A DNA stretch of 64,000 nucleotides from Xiphias gladius (lineage: Eukaryota; Chordata; Actinopteri; Istiophoriformes; Xiphiidae). The notes beneath the pieces were generated by a model. That model was not told where the DNA came from. It ran no database searches and saw only the letters and a program-made list of their open reading frames with translations. This document shows positions 1 through 11,100 of this stretch, piece by piece. How positions within the stretch are numbered: the stretch's first letter is position 1; the number at the start of each line of letters is the position of its first letter. A program made the position numbers and the translations under genes. The stretch lies in the NCBI RefSeq assembly GCF_016859285.1, contig NC_053412.1:6662426-6726425 (forward strand), written 5' to 3'.

Positions 1-240
1 CCGGTTTAAACATTTATATTATCATCAAATACAAGTCCATAATGTTTGTACTTATGTCAGAGTGTGTTTGTGCGTATTTGTGTGTAGTGTGTTTACAGTT
101 GGTCAGTGGTTGAGGTCTTTATGCAGTGTAATCCCACAGCCTCTTTCTGGAAAACATGACTAGCAATGGAACCACTGACTCAAATTTTGGATCTCATTCT
201 CATGACAAAGCAATTGTCCCATTTACAGAGGGCTCGGCAG

Positions 241-250
241 GTATAAAAGA
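241..250 (+). promoter_or_regulatory. crygs: TATA box of the crystallin gene
   Basis: The motif TATAAAAG lies about 115 bases upstream of the crystallin start codon, inside GTATAAAAGA. Lens crystallin genes commonly use a TATA box with a short 5' UTR, so transcription would be expected to start near 270-280. I infer the role from position and motif; no start-site data are available. Confidence 0.6.
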
Positions 251-358
251 GAACGAGGGCACGTATGAGCACACACTTGCACACACGTACGTAGTATTTA
301 CATTCCATTACACACACATTCAAGGGAGAACAGACGGTGGAGCACAGCTAGTCCCAAG

Positions 359-367
359 ATGGGCAAG
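359..367 (+). CDS. crygs: crygs exon 1 (coding part, MGK)
   Basis: ATGGGCAAG is followed directly by a consensus GTGAGT donor at 368. Three codons before the first intron is typical of vertebrate gamma-crystallins. The TATA box 115 bases upstream supports this start. Confidence 0.88.
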
Positions 368-1779
368 GTGAGTAGAAGTTGGAAGTTGGAATATAAAATT
401 ACAGCTGAGCATTTGGCTAGAGTAAGGTTAATGAGTGAAAAAGAACATCAGTTGACCTTTTGGAGTTTTATTAGACAGGATATCGGCTAGTCAATGAGAA
501 AAATTGACCATTTCTTCGCTTTGCTACTCAGCATCTTCAGAGATCACTGTTTAAGTTTGCGAGCAATGAAACTGAATGCGCAAAATTTCAAAAATGTCTG
601 TACAGCTACAAACTTAAATGTACAAGCTTACAAAACAATGATTACAGGCACAAAGTACTATTTTCAAGCGCACCTTTTTGAATGATCTCATATGAGATAA
701 TCGTACACCTACCATCCCCCAGATCATCTTCTTTGAGGACAAGAACTACCAGGGTCGCAGCTATGAGTGCGACAGTGACTGCACCGACTTCCACTCCTAT
801 CTGAGTTGCTGTAACTCAGTCCGCGTGGAGAGCGGGACCTGGGTGATCTACGAGAGACCGAACTTCTCTGGTTACCAGTATGTCCTGACCAGAGGCGAGT
901 ACCCGGACTACCAGAGCTGGACTGGCTTCAATGACAGAGTCAGCTCCTGCAAGATGATCCACTTTGTAAGCCTTCGAACACCGATTCTGAATTTCTAGAG
1001 GGCAGGGTTTAAAGATACAATAGTTGGCTGTATATTGTTATTCACTTTAAATGAATCACTAGCCAGTTTGGTCTTAGCCTGTGAAGATGCTGTGCTGCTA
1101 TCCAATGCTATATTAGGTTCCTCCATTTTTACACATCTTCAGGGATATCAGCCTGTAAAATCAGAAACTGAACTGGGAGTAATACCTTTTTTTTTCTCTT
1201 TGAAAGCTTGAAGGATGAATATGAGACTGAATGACTTGTTAAGACACATGATATTTACGGTGATACCAATTAAAACCTACCTCTGACACTGCACATTCTT
1301 CGTTGTGTCATCCAGTCTGTATTTCTCTGCCAGACTTCCACCAAACTCTAGCCTTTTATTCCTCCAGCCGTGTTTGCACCATGTATTTGTTTATCCAGCT
1401 CGTCATCAAACCTCCAAATCACCGACCCCTTATTTTTTCCTCTCTTTTTCCCCTTTTCCCCCCTCCACCTGCTGTCTTCTTCTTCTTCTGTATCATCTTC
1501 ACTCAGGCCAGCGAAGATACTTACAAGATACAGCTCTATGGTAAGGCGGATTTTGCCGGCCAGGTGTTTGAAGCCACTGAGGACTGTCCCTCTGTCCTGG
1601 AGAAGTTCCACTGGAGGCAGGTTCACTCCTGCAGGGTCCTGGGAGGTTGGTGGGTCTTCTACGAGCACCCAAACTACAAGGGCCGCCAGTACCTGCTGGA
1701 GAAAGGCGAATACCGCATGCCAGTGGACTGGGGCGCCGTCTGTCCCACCGTTCAGTCTTTTAGAATGCTAACTGAATAG
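359..1779 (+). CDS. crygs: Gamma-S-type crystallin, complete three-exon gene
   Basis: Structural lens protein of the beta/gamma-crystallin superfamily, a soluble monomer packed in lens fibre cells. Coding exons are 359-367, 723-965 and 1507-1779, joined in phase 0 by GT-AG introns and giving 174 residues; human CRYGS has 178. Exon 1 codes only MGK. Exon 2 codes the whole N-terminal domain (Greek key motifs 1 and 2, starting [12 protein letters not shown]), and exon 3 codes the C-terminal domain (motifs 3 and 4, ending SFRMLTE). This three-exon layout with a tiny first exon is the standard gamma-crystallin structure. Phrases such as [29 protein letters not shown] and [15 protein letters not shown] follow mammalian gamma-S more closely than the gamma-A to F or gamma-M groups, as I remember them. 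Fish carry several gamma-S paralogues, so the exact paralogue number is not assigned. The gene converges on kcnh3. Confidence 0.92.
723..965 (+). CDS. crygs: crygs exon 2 (N-terminal crystallin domain)
   Basis: The exon has a CCCCCAG acceptor and a GTAAGC donor and codes 81 residues, about protein residues 4-84. It holds Greek key motifs 1 and 2. The motif-1 segment is cysteine-rich ([19 protein letters not shown]), as in gamma-S proteins. Confidence 0.93.
966..1506 (+). other. crygs intron 2
   Basis: This 541-base intron separates the two crystallin domains. It holds a T-rich run near 1188 and a long polypyrimidine tract (about 1430-1500) before the acceptor. Intron 1 (368-722) is likewise featureless. 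Confidence 0.8.
1507..1779 (+). CDS. crygs: crygs exon 3 (C-terminal crystallin domain)
   Basis: A pyrimidine-rich tract and CACTCAG acceptor precede 90 codons and a TAG stop. The exon holds Greek key motifs 3 and 4 ([28 protein letters not shown]). An open frame continues upstream to 1303, but only the part after the acceptor resembles crystallin. Confidence 0.94.
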   Translation, partial: ASEDTYKIQLYGKADFAGQVFEATEDCPSVLEKFHWRQVHSCRVLGGWWVFYEHPNYKGRQYLLEKGEYRMPVDWGAVCPTVQSFRMLTE

Positions 1780-1888
1780 CTACTTTCCGTTTATTCTTTT
1801 TCTTTTTTCTTGTTTTTCCTTCTCTGGTTGCTTAATTAGTCCATGATTGACACATGAGAGACCAAGATTCAGCTGCAACCATGGCTAC

Positions 1889-1894
1889 AATAAA
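1889..1894 (+). other. crygs: Poly(A) signal of crygs
   Basis: AATAAA lies 110 bases after the stop codon, a short 3' UTR in keeping with crystallin genes. A T-rich stretch lies upstream (1795-1830) and a GT-rich stretch downstream (1918-1943), as expected for a cleavage region. Confidence 0.7.
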
Positions 1895-2607
1895 CCTGAA
1901 TGACAAGTATTACAGGGTTGTTTCGTCACTGTGTGTGAGTGTCTGGCAATACACGAGCAGTCTGCCATACATCAGGGATGGTGTTCTTGAGTTTAGCTTG
2001 AGTGACTGAAACACAGTTAAAAGCTCCAGAAAATAATAATAAGTGGACTTTGACTTATGAATCTTTGTCAGAGAGGACTGCTCTGTTGTATAGCAGCAGC
2101 AGCAGCAGCAGCAGCAGCAGGTCACTGTGGACTGACACACCCCGGAGTACACTGCTACACCACTGCAGCAATGTGGAAAGTTAAAGCACTTGAGGGGTTG
2201 TTAAGTTACTCTGATGGAAACCAAAGCTGTCTGCCACTGTAGGGGCTAATGCATCCAAAAATCTGAACACTCTCAGCCTGCCTTGGCAAGTGATAAATAG
2301 TATCTTAGAGTGTATATGATTAATATTTAAGGGGCTAAAGCTGGCAAATAAAGTAATTTAAGCTTCTCCTTATATCTGAAAAGCAGTGGCAAAAATGAGT
2401 GGTTTCAAGGAGATTCTGGAGAAATCAAGCCGATTACTTTGGGTTAACTGAATATAATGATATAAATTTCATATTCAATACTGTTCATTTATATAATTAA
2501 ACATACAAAGAGTTTCGATCACTGAGGGATCGGTCGTCCTGCTGATATATCACTTAGTGTATGCAGAAGTGTCAAACAAATCGAAATGGAACTGTAAAAC
2601 AAACTCT
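1895..2607. other. Convergent intergenic spacer between crygs and kcnh3
   Basis: About 0.7 kb separates the two poly(A) signals. Apart from the trinucleotide repeat at 2092-2120 I see no gene or element here. Confidence 0.7.
2092..2120 (+). repeat. (AGC)n trinucleotide microsatellite
   Basis: Nearly ten perfect AGC units lie in non-coding DNA downstream of crygs. Apparent poly-Ser, poly-Ala or poly-Cys reading frames across it come from the repeat and not from a gene. Confidence 0.95.
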
Positions 2608-2613
2608 TTTATT
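2608..2613 (-). other. kcnh3: Poly(A) signal of kcnh3
   Basis: AATAAA read on the - strand lies about 180 bases after the kcnh3 stop codon. It is the first canonical hexamer noted beyond the stop; later alternatives are not excluded. Confidence 0.5.
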
Positions 2614-2791
2614 ATCAGATCTGGTAACACACGATGCTCATGATCATAGTTAATAATAGTTAAAATCGACGTATTTAAATTGTGGCTCACATGCCAAACT
2701 TTAGGCAAATGTTTGTCATGCAGTAAGTTGTGTGGCATGCTGGGCCTGTCTGTCAGTCCTGTGCCAGTGTCAGGGTCTTCTTCTTCTCTGT

Positions 2792-3559
2792 TCACACCGA
2801 CGGCTGACCTTCATCGATGAAGCTGAGCTGGGCGGTATGCTCCCCCCACTCCATCTCCTGCAGGTTGAGGAGGGGTTCTCGGGGGTGTGATGCCATGCCG
2901 GAGGGCTGGAGAAAGGGCTGGAGGTGAGGCTGGGAGAGGGAATGGGGATAAGACCGGGATACGAACTGGGACCGGGGCTGGGAGTGGAGCTGGGACTCGG
3001 ACTGGGACAGAAGCTGGTCGTGGGATTGAGGATGTGTTTGTGGCTCACCGCCAGGTCCTAAGTCTACCAAAAGGGGGATGATGGAGGACGGGTGGCTTGA
3101 TGAAGAAAGAGAAGGAATGGAGGAGGATGAGAAGGGATGTGGCACAACTGCGTGTTCATGGGGAGAGCTGTCGAGTGACGGGGGGGCTGAGCAATGAGAG
3201 AATGGGGGAGCCCTACTGGCCTGATGAGGAACTGGAGGATAATGGCAGGTGATGGTTCGGGAGGGTGAACGCTGGAGTGGATCAAACTCTCCTTGTAACA
3301 CCTTCATGCTCAGCCGAGCGGAGGACGGTTCAGGCACCATGACGGGTGGCGCGTTGTGATCGTCGGAACGGTCCGCAGGTGCATGTTGGGTAAGAAGGGG
3401 TGGGGCCGGGGAGCAGCTGAGTGAAGACACGCTGGGAGGCGGAGTCACGGCAGTGGGCAGCAGCAGCGCGGCGGGGTTGTGGAAGAGAGGTTTGAGTAGA
3501 CGTGTCATTTCCTGCAGCTCCTGACTTACAGCAGTTACCTGACGGGAGAGGACGCTCAT
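2792..3559 (-). CDS. kcnh3: kcnh3 exon 15 (coiled coil and low-complexity C-terminus)
   Basis: Starts [20 protein letters not shown] (end of the coiled coil) and continues 255 residues to the stop. Most of the exon is Pro/Ser/His-rich. A tract near 2880-3030 repeats SQ, HSQ and PRSQ units. This tail is poorly conserved in the family, so the frame rests on the join from exon 14 and the long uninterrupted reading. Confidence 0.88.
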   Translation of the reverse strand: MSVLSRQVTAVSQELQEMTRLLKPLFHNPAALLLPTAVTPPPSVSSLSCSPAPPLLTQHAPADRSDDHNAPPVMVPEPSSARLSMKVLQGEFDPLQRSPSRTITCHYPPVPHQASRAPPFSHCSAPPSLDSSPHEHAVVPHPFSSSSIPSLSSSSHPSSIIPLLVDLGPGGEPQTHPQSHDQLLSQSESQLHSQPRSQFVSRSYPHSLSQPHLQPFLQPSGMASHPREPLLNLQEMEWGEHTAQLSFIDEGQPSV

Positions 3560-6500
3560 CTGAAAAGAGGGGGTCAGATGGAGGAGTCACCAATGCTGCA
3601 AATTTAAGTTACTGTGATACGAGGGAGTCAAGTTTCGGCTTATACAGTAGCCCTGCATTTACCGCACTTAGATAAAGCAGTTTTGACTCACAGCCAAGCA
3701 TGACTTGCTTGTAAGGAACAGCAATGAGTCATCCTGAGTACACCTCATTTGAACAATGGACAGAACGCTGCATTTCCACTGAGACTCATAGAGAAAGTTA
3801 AACACGTCAACTTGCAATAGGCAACCAATAGAGGCATTTCAATGGGGCATCAAAACCAGTAGGATTTTAGGTGCAAGGAGTTGGTAAAGTTTTTTTAAAG
3901 ACATTCATGATCAACAATATCACAGTTTCCTGTGTAACTCCACTACAACCCGCCTTACCTCATGTTTTAGCTTAGCAACAGTCTCCATGGTGTCGCCATC
4001 ATCGTGGGCCCCTGTGGAAACGCACGCGCATACACAATTAGTGAATAAGGGTTTCAACAGCTACAGCATTTATTCAGTGAGATACCTTTGAAACTCAGAC
4101 AGGGCGGATATTGGCATTTAAAAAATAAATAAATAAATAAAAAGGAACGTGGTGCAGTCCAGTCTGACGCATGTATGTACGAGTGTGTGTCTACCTGAGG
4201 TAGCCGAATCAGGGCTGGGTAGGAAACTGTCAGTCGCAGTGGGAGAAAAATCAAACTTCTGAGCTGCAGCGCTGTGGTTTTCTGACTCGATCCCGTCCAC
4301 AAACCTGAGGACAGACAGACAGGCAGGAGGAGGGAATCAGTGAATTTCACACAAGGCGAAAAGGTAACAAATTAAGAACTGGTTCATTTAAATTCCGATT
4401 TGTAATGTGTAAAGTGCAAGTATTGGATTAAAGTGATAACTTCAACCTCAGAATCTTGATTATACCTCTGCTGTATATCATGTGAAGTCTCTTCTTCTGT
4501 GGTGTTCAGTGATTTTGTCAGAGGGCTGCAAAGCTAATAAAAATCTAATTATACAAAAAGTTTTAGAGTTTTTCTCATTAGGGATCTTCAGAACCCTGAT
4601 TAATGCAATTGTTGATATCCTCAGTAAAACTTCTCAGTGTTAACATTCAAATGGATTTCTGAACTTTTTTGTGTCTGTTTTTAGGCCTAAATTCATTCTC
4701 AATGCTTAACAGTAGTGGAAATAAACAGTTTCTTCCGAAGCTGGAGAAATTAACAGGGTAAATCCCTTTGGGAGCACGAATGCGCTCAGTAAAATCTATG
4801 ATAATTTGCCGATTAGCATATGAGACATCTTGTGAGCAAAGTTGACATACAAAACACGCAACAAACACAGAGAAACCAACACAGTTAGGTATAGACGTGT
4901 TTTTACAGCCTAAAGATGTAGCATTTATCATAAACAAATCTAATCCTATACTTTTAAGAACTTGGTAACGACATTTTCTTTAGTTTCATCCCTGTTGGGA
5001 TCTGATCTTTTTTTTTTTTAAAAACAAAAAACAAAACATGCTGATCTCAGAAAGTGAGATCAGCATTTTCCTCTGCTTAGTTTAAAGTCTAGTTCACCGG
5101 TATGTAAAATTCGGAATCATGACTTGCATACTGAACCTCCCTAGCGAATGGATCGTGACAGGGGGCACTTATGGAAAAGTTATCCAGCCGGCAACAGTCA
5201 GCGGGTCAAAGGTTGTGCTCAGTGAGAGAGGTGATGACGGAGTGTTGAGGAGAAGCTGCACACACCTGCCTACTAATGACCAACCAGACTCTGAAACACT
5301 CACAGTAATTAAAGCTGTGTCCGACCGGACCCCTTCCCCTCATTCACACTGCGCCATCACTGACAGGTGTACTGACACGTAACACTGATTTGACGATCTG
5401 TCATCCCTCGAGCAAAGACGAAGTATTGCATTGCGGGATTGTTAACAAAAAGAAATGTGCTGTAAATGTTCTGTGCCACTGTGGGAATTTCTAATCTAAA
5501 GAGAGTCTTATTGTATGGAACCCCAGGTGTGCCAATATTAAAAATTTAATTTTATCAGATCTAAATTTTAGTTTTGTGTACATGTGACGAATGACAAAAT
5601 AACTAATTAATTTAAATGTCCAATATTTTATCATCATATGTAGAAGTAAAAAGAAAAAAGCCAAAATTAACGAAATTTCACATTAAAACTTACATTAAAA
5701 CTTATCACATTAATAAGTTTCAGTTTACTTCAAAGGATAAAACACTTTTTAAGAAAGTTTTTTTTTTTAGCTCATTTCTAACAAAAATTTCCTGGTCATT
5801 TTCTTAATGGCAGGAGTCCCTTGTGAAATCTCTAAATAAAACTCAAATAGAACAAAAAATAATCAAGGCATTAGTTGACATTATCTAACTGACACAGTGA
5901 CGCAATTTATGCTTGTGTGCATCCTCACAAAGGTTTTCCAAAATAAAATGATTTCTCCAGCCCAGCATCTGCTGCCACCTCCCCAAGGACTCAGTGCAAA
6001 CCAGCCTGTCACATAAGTCATAAGTCAAGTATAAATCACAAGGAATGCAAGTGAAATTACTTTCTACCACTGAATGAACTCGAGGCCAACGCTAAATACC
6101 CAGTCATTAAATCGACGAATGGCTCCCTACCGAGGGCTGAGGTCCGACTGCAGGCAGCTGAAGCTCACCACAGGGATCTGCAGGCTGGCGGGCCGAGTGT
6201 GACCGCTGGCCGGCCTGAAGGGTCTCGGCGGCAGCAGTGGGGAGCGCAAAGGGGAGCGCAGGGGGGAGCGCAGGCCTCGGCCCAGCCTTCCGAGGGCGGG
6301 CATCTTCGGGAGAGGGGAGCGTTCCCCCTCGGACCCGGATCCCTCCTCGTCCTCCTTGATGGAGGGAAGCTTCTTGATGATTCCTCCGTTGCTCTCGCAG
6401 TCTGCCTGAGGAATGAAAATCATGGCCTAAGTTGAATCATTAGTTTAGACAGAAAGACAGACGGCAGTAGAGAAACACCTGCACTACTAGCCCATTTCAT

Positions 6501-7181
6501 GAACCAGTCTCAATCTTGACCAACTGACGAATCCATACAAAGTATGCTTACTTTCATGTGACTGGTGAAAACATGACAATAGTTTTTGCAACAAGAAAAC
6601 AGTAGACCAACATGTCCACATTAATCCACTGATTTCAGTCTCTAAATGCCCTAGTTTAAGTTTGACTTAATAATACAGTTAAATCCCTAATCCACTGCTG
6701 AAGTAGAAAAGCTGTTTCAAGTTTGGATAAAATAGGTCAGTTTTGAATAGGATATTGTTGATGTAGCTCTGACTCTTGATACGGTGGAAGGAACTGATAT
6801 AGAGGACTGTACACAGCCAACATGTCCATGTGGGCCACATAGAGTATGGATCAGAGATATCCATTTCATATTATTTTATGTTGGAAAGTTTTGTTTTGAC
6901 AACCCAGATATATAGCAAGGGGGAAAAAGCTGCCCTCAAACAGCGCTCGGGTTTTTTTACGTTGGTTCATTTTTGATTCGCCACATGACACTTAGTACTA
7001 CAGCCAAAATGGATATTTGAAGAGTGCCATAGGTTGCGGTTAGTTGTGTTGGTGTTATTTGGTTCCGAACAATTCCAAAAAATTAAAGAAAATTTAGAAA
7101 ATGATTTCTTCCTTGTGGAAAACACGTCTGAAATCAATAACTCAACATACTTCTATCTTTTGAAAAACACTTTTGTTTAGG

Positions 7182-7249
<68 letters not shown>

Positions 7250-8077
7250 ATGTTTACTTGAATGTTTTGCAGCTGTGAGTACCACCCACATTTCCTCAAA
7301 TCAGTTTTTCTAGTACGCATAGTGACAGTTTTCACCATCATTTCTTCACCTTCTCCAGTGTAAACACACTGCAGACTAAAAAACCTGCTTGGATTTAGTA
7401 GGTAGGATGGAATTGGGACATTGCTTGTGAATTAATGAGAGGTCAGCATTGACAGCAGTTTTGAGGTGGTGGAGTTTTCTTTGACCAGATGGTGGAGCTA
7501 CTGAGCTATTTAGAGGCTTCATTGAGAGTGAATAGTTGCAATTCACAATGGCTGCAGTGGCGCTGGCATCCATTCAGCTTATCAGCAGCGCTGCCAGAGA
7601 GCGTTCTCATTCAAAATCAAGCCAGCATCGACACCATTCCCAGGGACATTATTAATGATATCAGTTTAAAAAAACAAACAAACATGGATGACCTCCCTCA
7701 ATGTTTATGAATCCTAACAAGTCCTATCTAAACAGACTGTCCTTTCAAAGTAAAATTCCTCCATTCAGCATCTTGTTACTGGTGTTTGATACATGTATTT
7801 AGGGAAGGCTATTAAAGTAGTATTTCCTGCGAGTTCTCTGGACTGAAATTTAAAGCTTATTAAATCACGGGCAAACAAATCCCATCTCCTCTTTTCCCTT
7901 TTTATTCCCTTCTCCCTTCTCCTCTCCCCCTGTCACCACCACCCTTCCCTTTCTCTCCCCTCTATTTGTTGTCTTCTCCATCCAGACCGTGGCTCACGTG
8001 CCCAGCTGGTATTTTTAGATCACAGAGGTTTAATTTTAGCAGAGGTTTCGGTGCAGAGAGGGGACTGTTTGGAATTT

Positions 8078-8126
<49 letters not shown>

Positions 8127-11100
8127 TGTCTGTTTGTGTCGCATGTTCTTATGTGGTCACTGTATATGTGTGAGTTACACGGCAGTGCTTGCAGCATGTC
8201 CCATGTGTGTGAACATTTGTTTGTGTGTGTGTGTGTGGGCCTGAGTACCCCTCTGTGTCATTCAGCAGGGACAAATATGCTGTGTTACGGTACGCTGGTG
8301 TGTCAGAGTGTGATGCTGCATGCGGGAATGTCTGCAACACGTGTGTGTGCTTTTCTGTGTGTCGGCACGTGTATTTAAATATCAGTGAGGTTCCGCCTCT
8401 TCCTTCCCCCTGCAGCTTCCTTTCATCCTGATGTTTTCTCGTCTTGTCTCCATCTGGTTTTCGCTCTATATTTATCCAGCCAGGGACAAACCCCGTCCCT
8501 CCCCCACCCATCTGACAGCACTATTTTTAGTCCCACGCCACGCTTGGTGGTGGATGCACTACTCCTCTTGCTGTCCGTGTATATAGTGTGTGTGTGTGTG
8601 TGTGTGTGTGTGTAAGGTGCTTAGAAGTATATGGGGTTTTATGTGCATTCCAAGTTTTATTTTCAGGCTTTTTTTTTGTTTTCTTAAGTAACTAGTGTCG
8701 TTAAGTGTGACCTACAAAATTCCTCGCCGTCAGTACAGATGAGAATCAAAGTTTAGTTCCAATTTTTCAGGATCGTTTTACGTTCTGATATAATATGTAA
8801 ACCCAGGATTTCTAGGGAAACAGTCAGCTCGTTATGTTTGGCCTCAAACAAACACAGTGAGGCTTCACTTAGCTACGATGCTGCACAGAGATGGAACTAA
8901 TTTTCCTCCTTCATTTTTGTGCCTTCGATTGAATTATATAGTGCTCCACTGCACTTTGTTTCTTTGGTTATTTATTATTATTCTACTCTCAAACTGATTT
9001 TATTTTTGTCCTCATTCTGTTCTAAATGATGTTTTTGTGCATTTCTTTGCCCTGCGTAAAGCACTTTGAATTGCCTCTGCAAATCCTGTTATTTCAATTT
9101 TCAAGTTTCATTTGCAACTGCGCCTGGCCAAAAAATGGTTCAGCATGTACCCCCATAAAACCACAATATGTTTTTACACTTTGGTTTTTGTGCAGATTCA
9201 ACAACGAGATATAACATTTCAGAGGTCCTTATTTAACCGACAGACGTGAGATTGGTATCATTTGCATCTAACTCTCGGAAAGAAAGCGAATGAGCTTCAC
9301 AGGTCCTCCAGCATTTTATTTTTTGGTAAATTTTTTTTATGAAATGGGAATATACAGCACTGCTGTTTTTTTGTTTTTTTTTGTTTTGTTTTTTTTGTCA
9401 AAATTGGACTAAGCTGTGGATTTACAGCCAATTAGCAGAGATTGAGAGCTACATTCAGCCAGGAATGACCAGATACAGTATATGAATTTACCAGTAGATG
9501 TTGTTTGGCAGATGTCAATAACTAATACGATATTGTTCGTTTGAGAACATACTAAATCTACTGTATACCAGATAATATACAAGCGTAAAATATTAGACTT
9601 ATTACTGGGAAGCTGTCAAGGTCCATTATGAGTAACTGTGTCCTATAGCTAAAAGTGAGGCATATCTAACAATCACATGGCCAGGTGTTAATAATTTTGT
9701 CCATGTATACAAGCCGAAACACAAGTCGGTAAACTTTTATGAAATACTGTACTGTCTCTTGATGTTTCTCTTGGATCTCTGCTCTAATTAACATGCTTAC
9801 TCACAGTGAAAATGTGACTCAGTTATTTCCAGTATATGCTGGTTATTCATGTGTGCGCTACAGCTGAGATCCATCTGTAAAACCCTGGCATCTGAGTCGT
9901 CCATGTTTAGCTCATGTCTTTATCTGTTGGCTGAATCTCAAGCAGAAGCCGTGGCTTTTCTCCTCACTCCCAGTCCAGATGGCTAATCCTTTTCAAGTGC
10001 AAAGCCGTCACCCCGGCATTGCATAAAATGTTGGGGGCAGGAGATCGCTGCACAGCTGAGACTAATCTAAAAAACAGAGGAACAAACTTCTTGTGGCACT
10101 CATCCAAAATTTTCTTTAAGGCATTTAGAACATGAGATGATTCGTCTCCAATGCACTTCTATGCCTATCAATACAATGATATCAATAATGATAGTGATAT
10201 TAATACATTTACAAATGAAAAAAAAAACCCTTGACTGCATTTCCAGGCAGTGATTATAAAGATACTTCATAGGACAAGAGTTGTAGCCCCAAGTGAAGGA
10301 GTAAAAGTATCTCAGGGTCTCGTTCTCAAGTGAGGGTAAGATGGAGCGTGAGATCCACAGCAGCATGACTTGTTTCCAGTCCTCACCTATGGTCGTGAGC
10401 TGTTGGTGGTGACTGAAGAATCAGAGGTAAAAGCAGCCGTGACTTTCCTTTGGGTGTGCAGGCGGACTTTGAGACAGGGCGAGGAGCTCAGACATCCATA
10501 AGGTCCTTCTTGTTCAAAAGAGCCAATTGAGGCTGTTTGGGTATCTGATAAGGATGCCTCACAGCATGTTCAACCGGGAGGAAAGACCCCCGAGCAGACC
10601 CGGAGCACGCTGGAGGGATTGCAGCCACCACAACCCGATAAGTGGCGGGAAATAAATGGATGGATGGATGGATGGATGGACAACGCCAAACTTTGCTGAC
10701 ACCGTATTTGTTTTTATTTGTCCCTAACTCTTATCCTATTGAAGATTACTGAAAAATGACAGTCTTAGTCAATTAATCATGTTTGTTGACTTACTTTGTT
10801 TCAAAAATTATGTTTAACCCTCAAAACTAAGATTTTCACTTTTAACGGACTCATTCAAGCATCAGTCATGATCGTACCTCCGCGTTGTGTCCTTCCCGGA
10901 GGTTGTACGTCAGGTCATGCTGGATCTCAGTGATGAACTTTTGGGCGTAGTCGGGATAGAGACAGAGCACCTCGCGGAGGCCTTTGAGGCTGATGTACTG
11001 CAGGTCACAGTAGGTCAGGGCCTTTACACAGGCGTTGGTCTTAATCACTTCCTCCTGCGTCAAACAGTGAGAGCCAATCAGGTCGCCCCGACCTGGAAGA

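Larger units (their letters stand above)
6406..10877 (-). other. kcnh3 intron 11
   Basis: A 4.5 kb intron holding three CA/GT microsatellites, a pyrimidine-rich tract (about 7880-7970), a fragment of the TAGCTTAGC-type repeat family (9240-9300) and a LINE 3' end (10283-10680). A small exon that would fill the gap between exons 11 and 12 was looked for and not found. Confidence 0.6.

Noticed and set aside
1348..1668. Minus-strand frame over crygs exon 3
   Set aside because: It is the antisense shadow of a well-supported crystallin exon and its polypyrimidine tract.
2002..2242. Poly-Ser, poly-Ala and poly-Cys frames over the AGC repeat
   Set aside because: The array lies between two convergent genes, and all frames are created by the trinucleotide repeat.
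8149..8511. Frames around the GT microsatellites coding His-Thr or Cys-Val runs
   Set aside because: They are translations of dinucleotide repeats and GT-rich DNA inside a kcnh3 intron.
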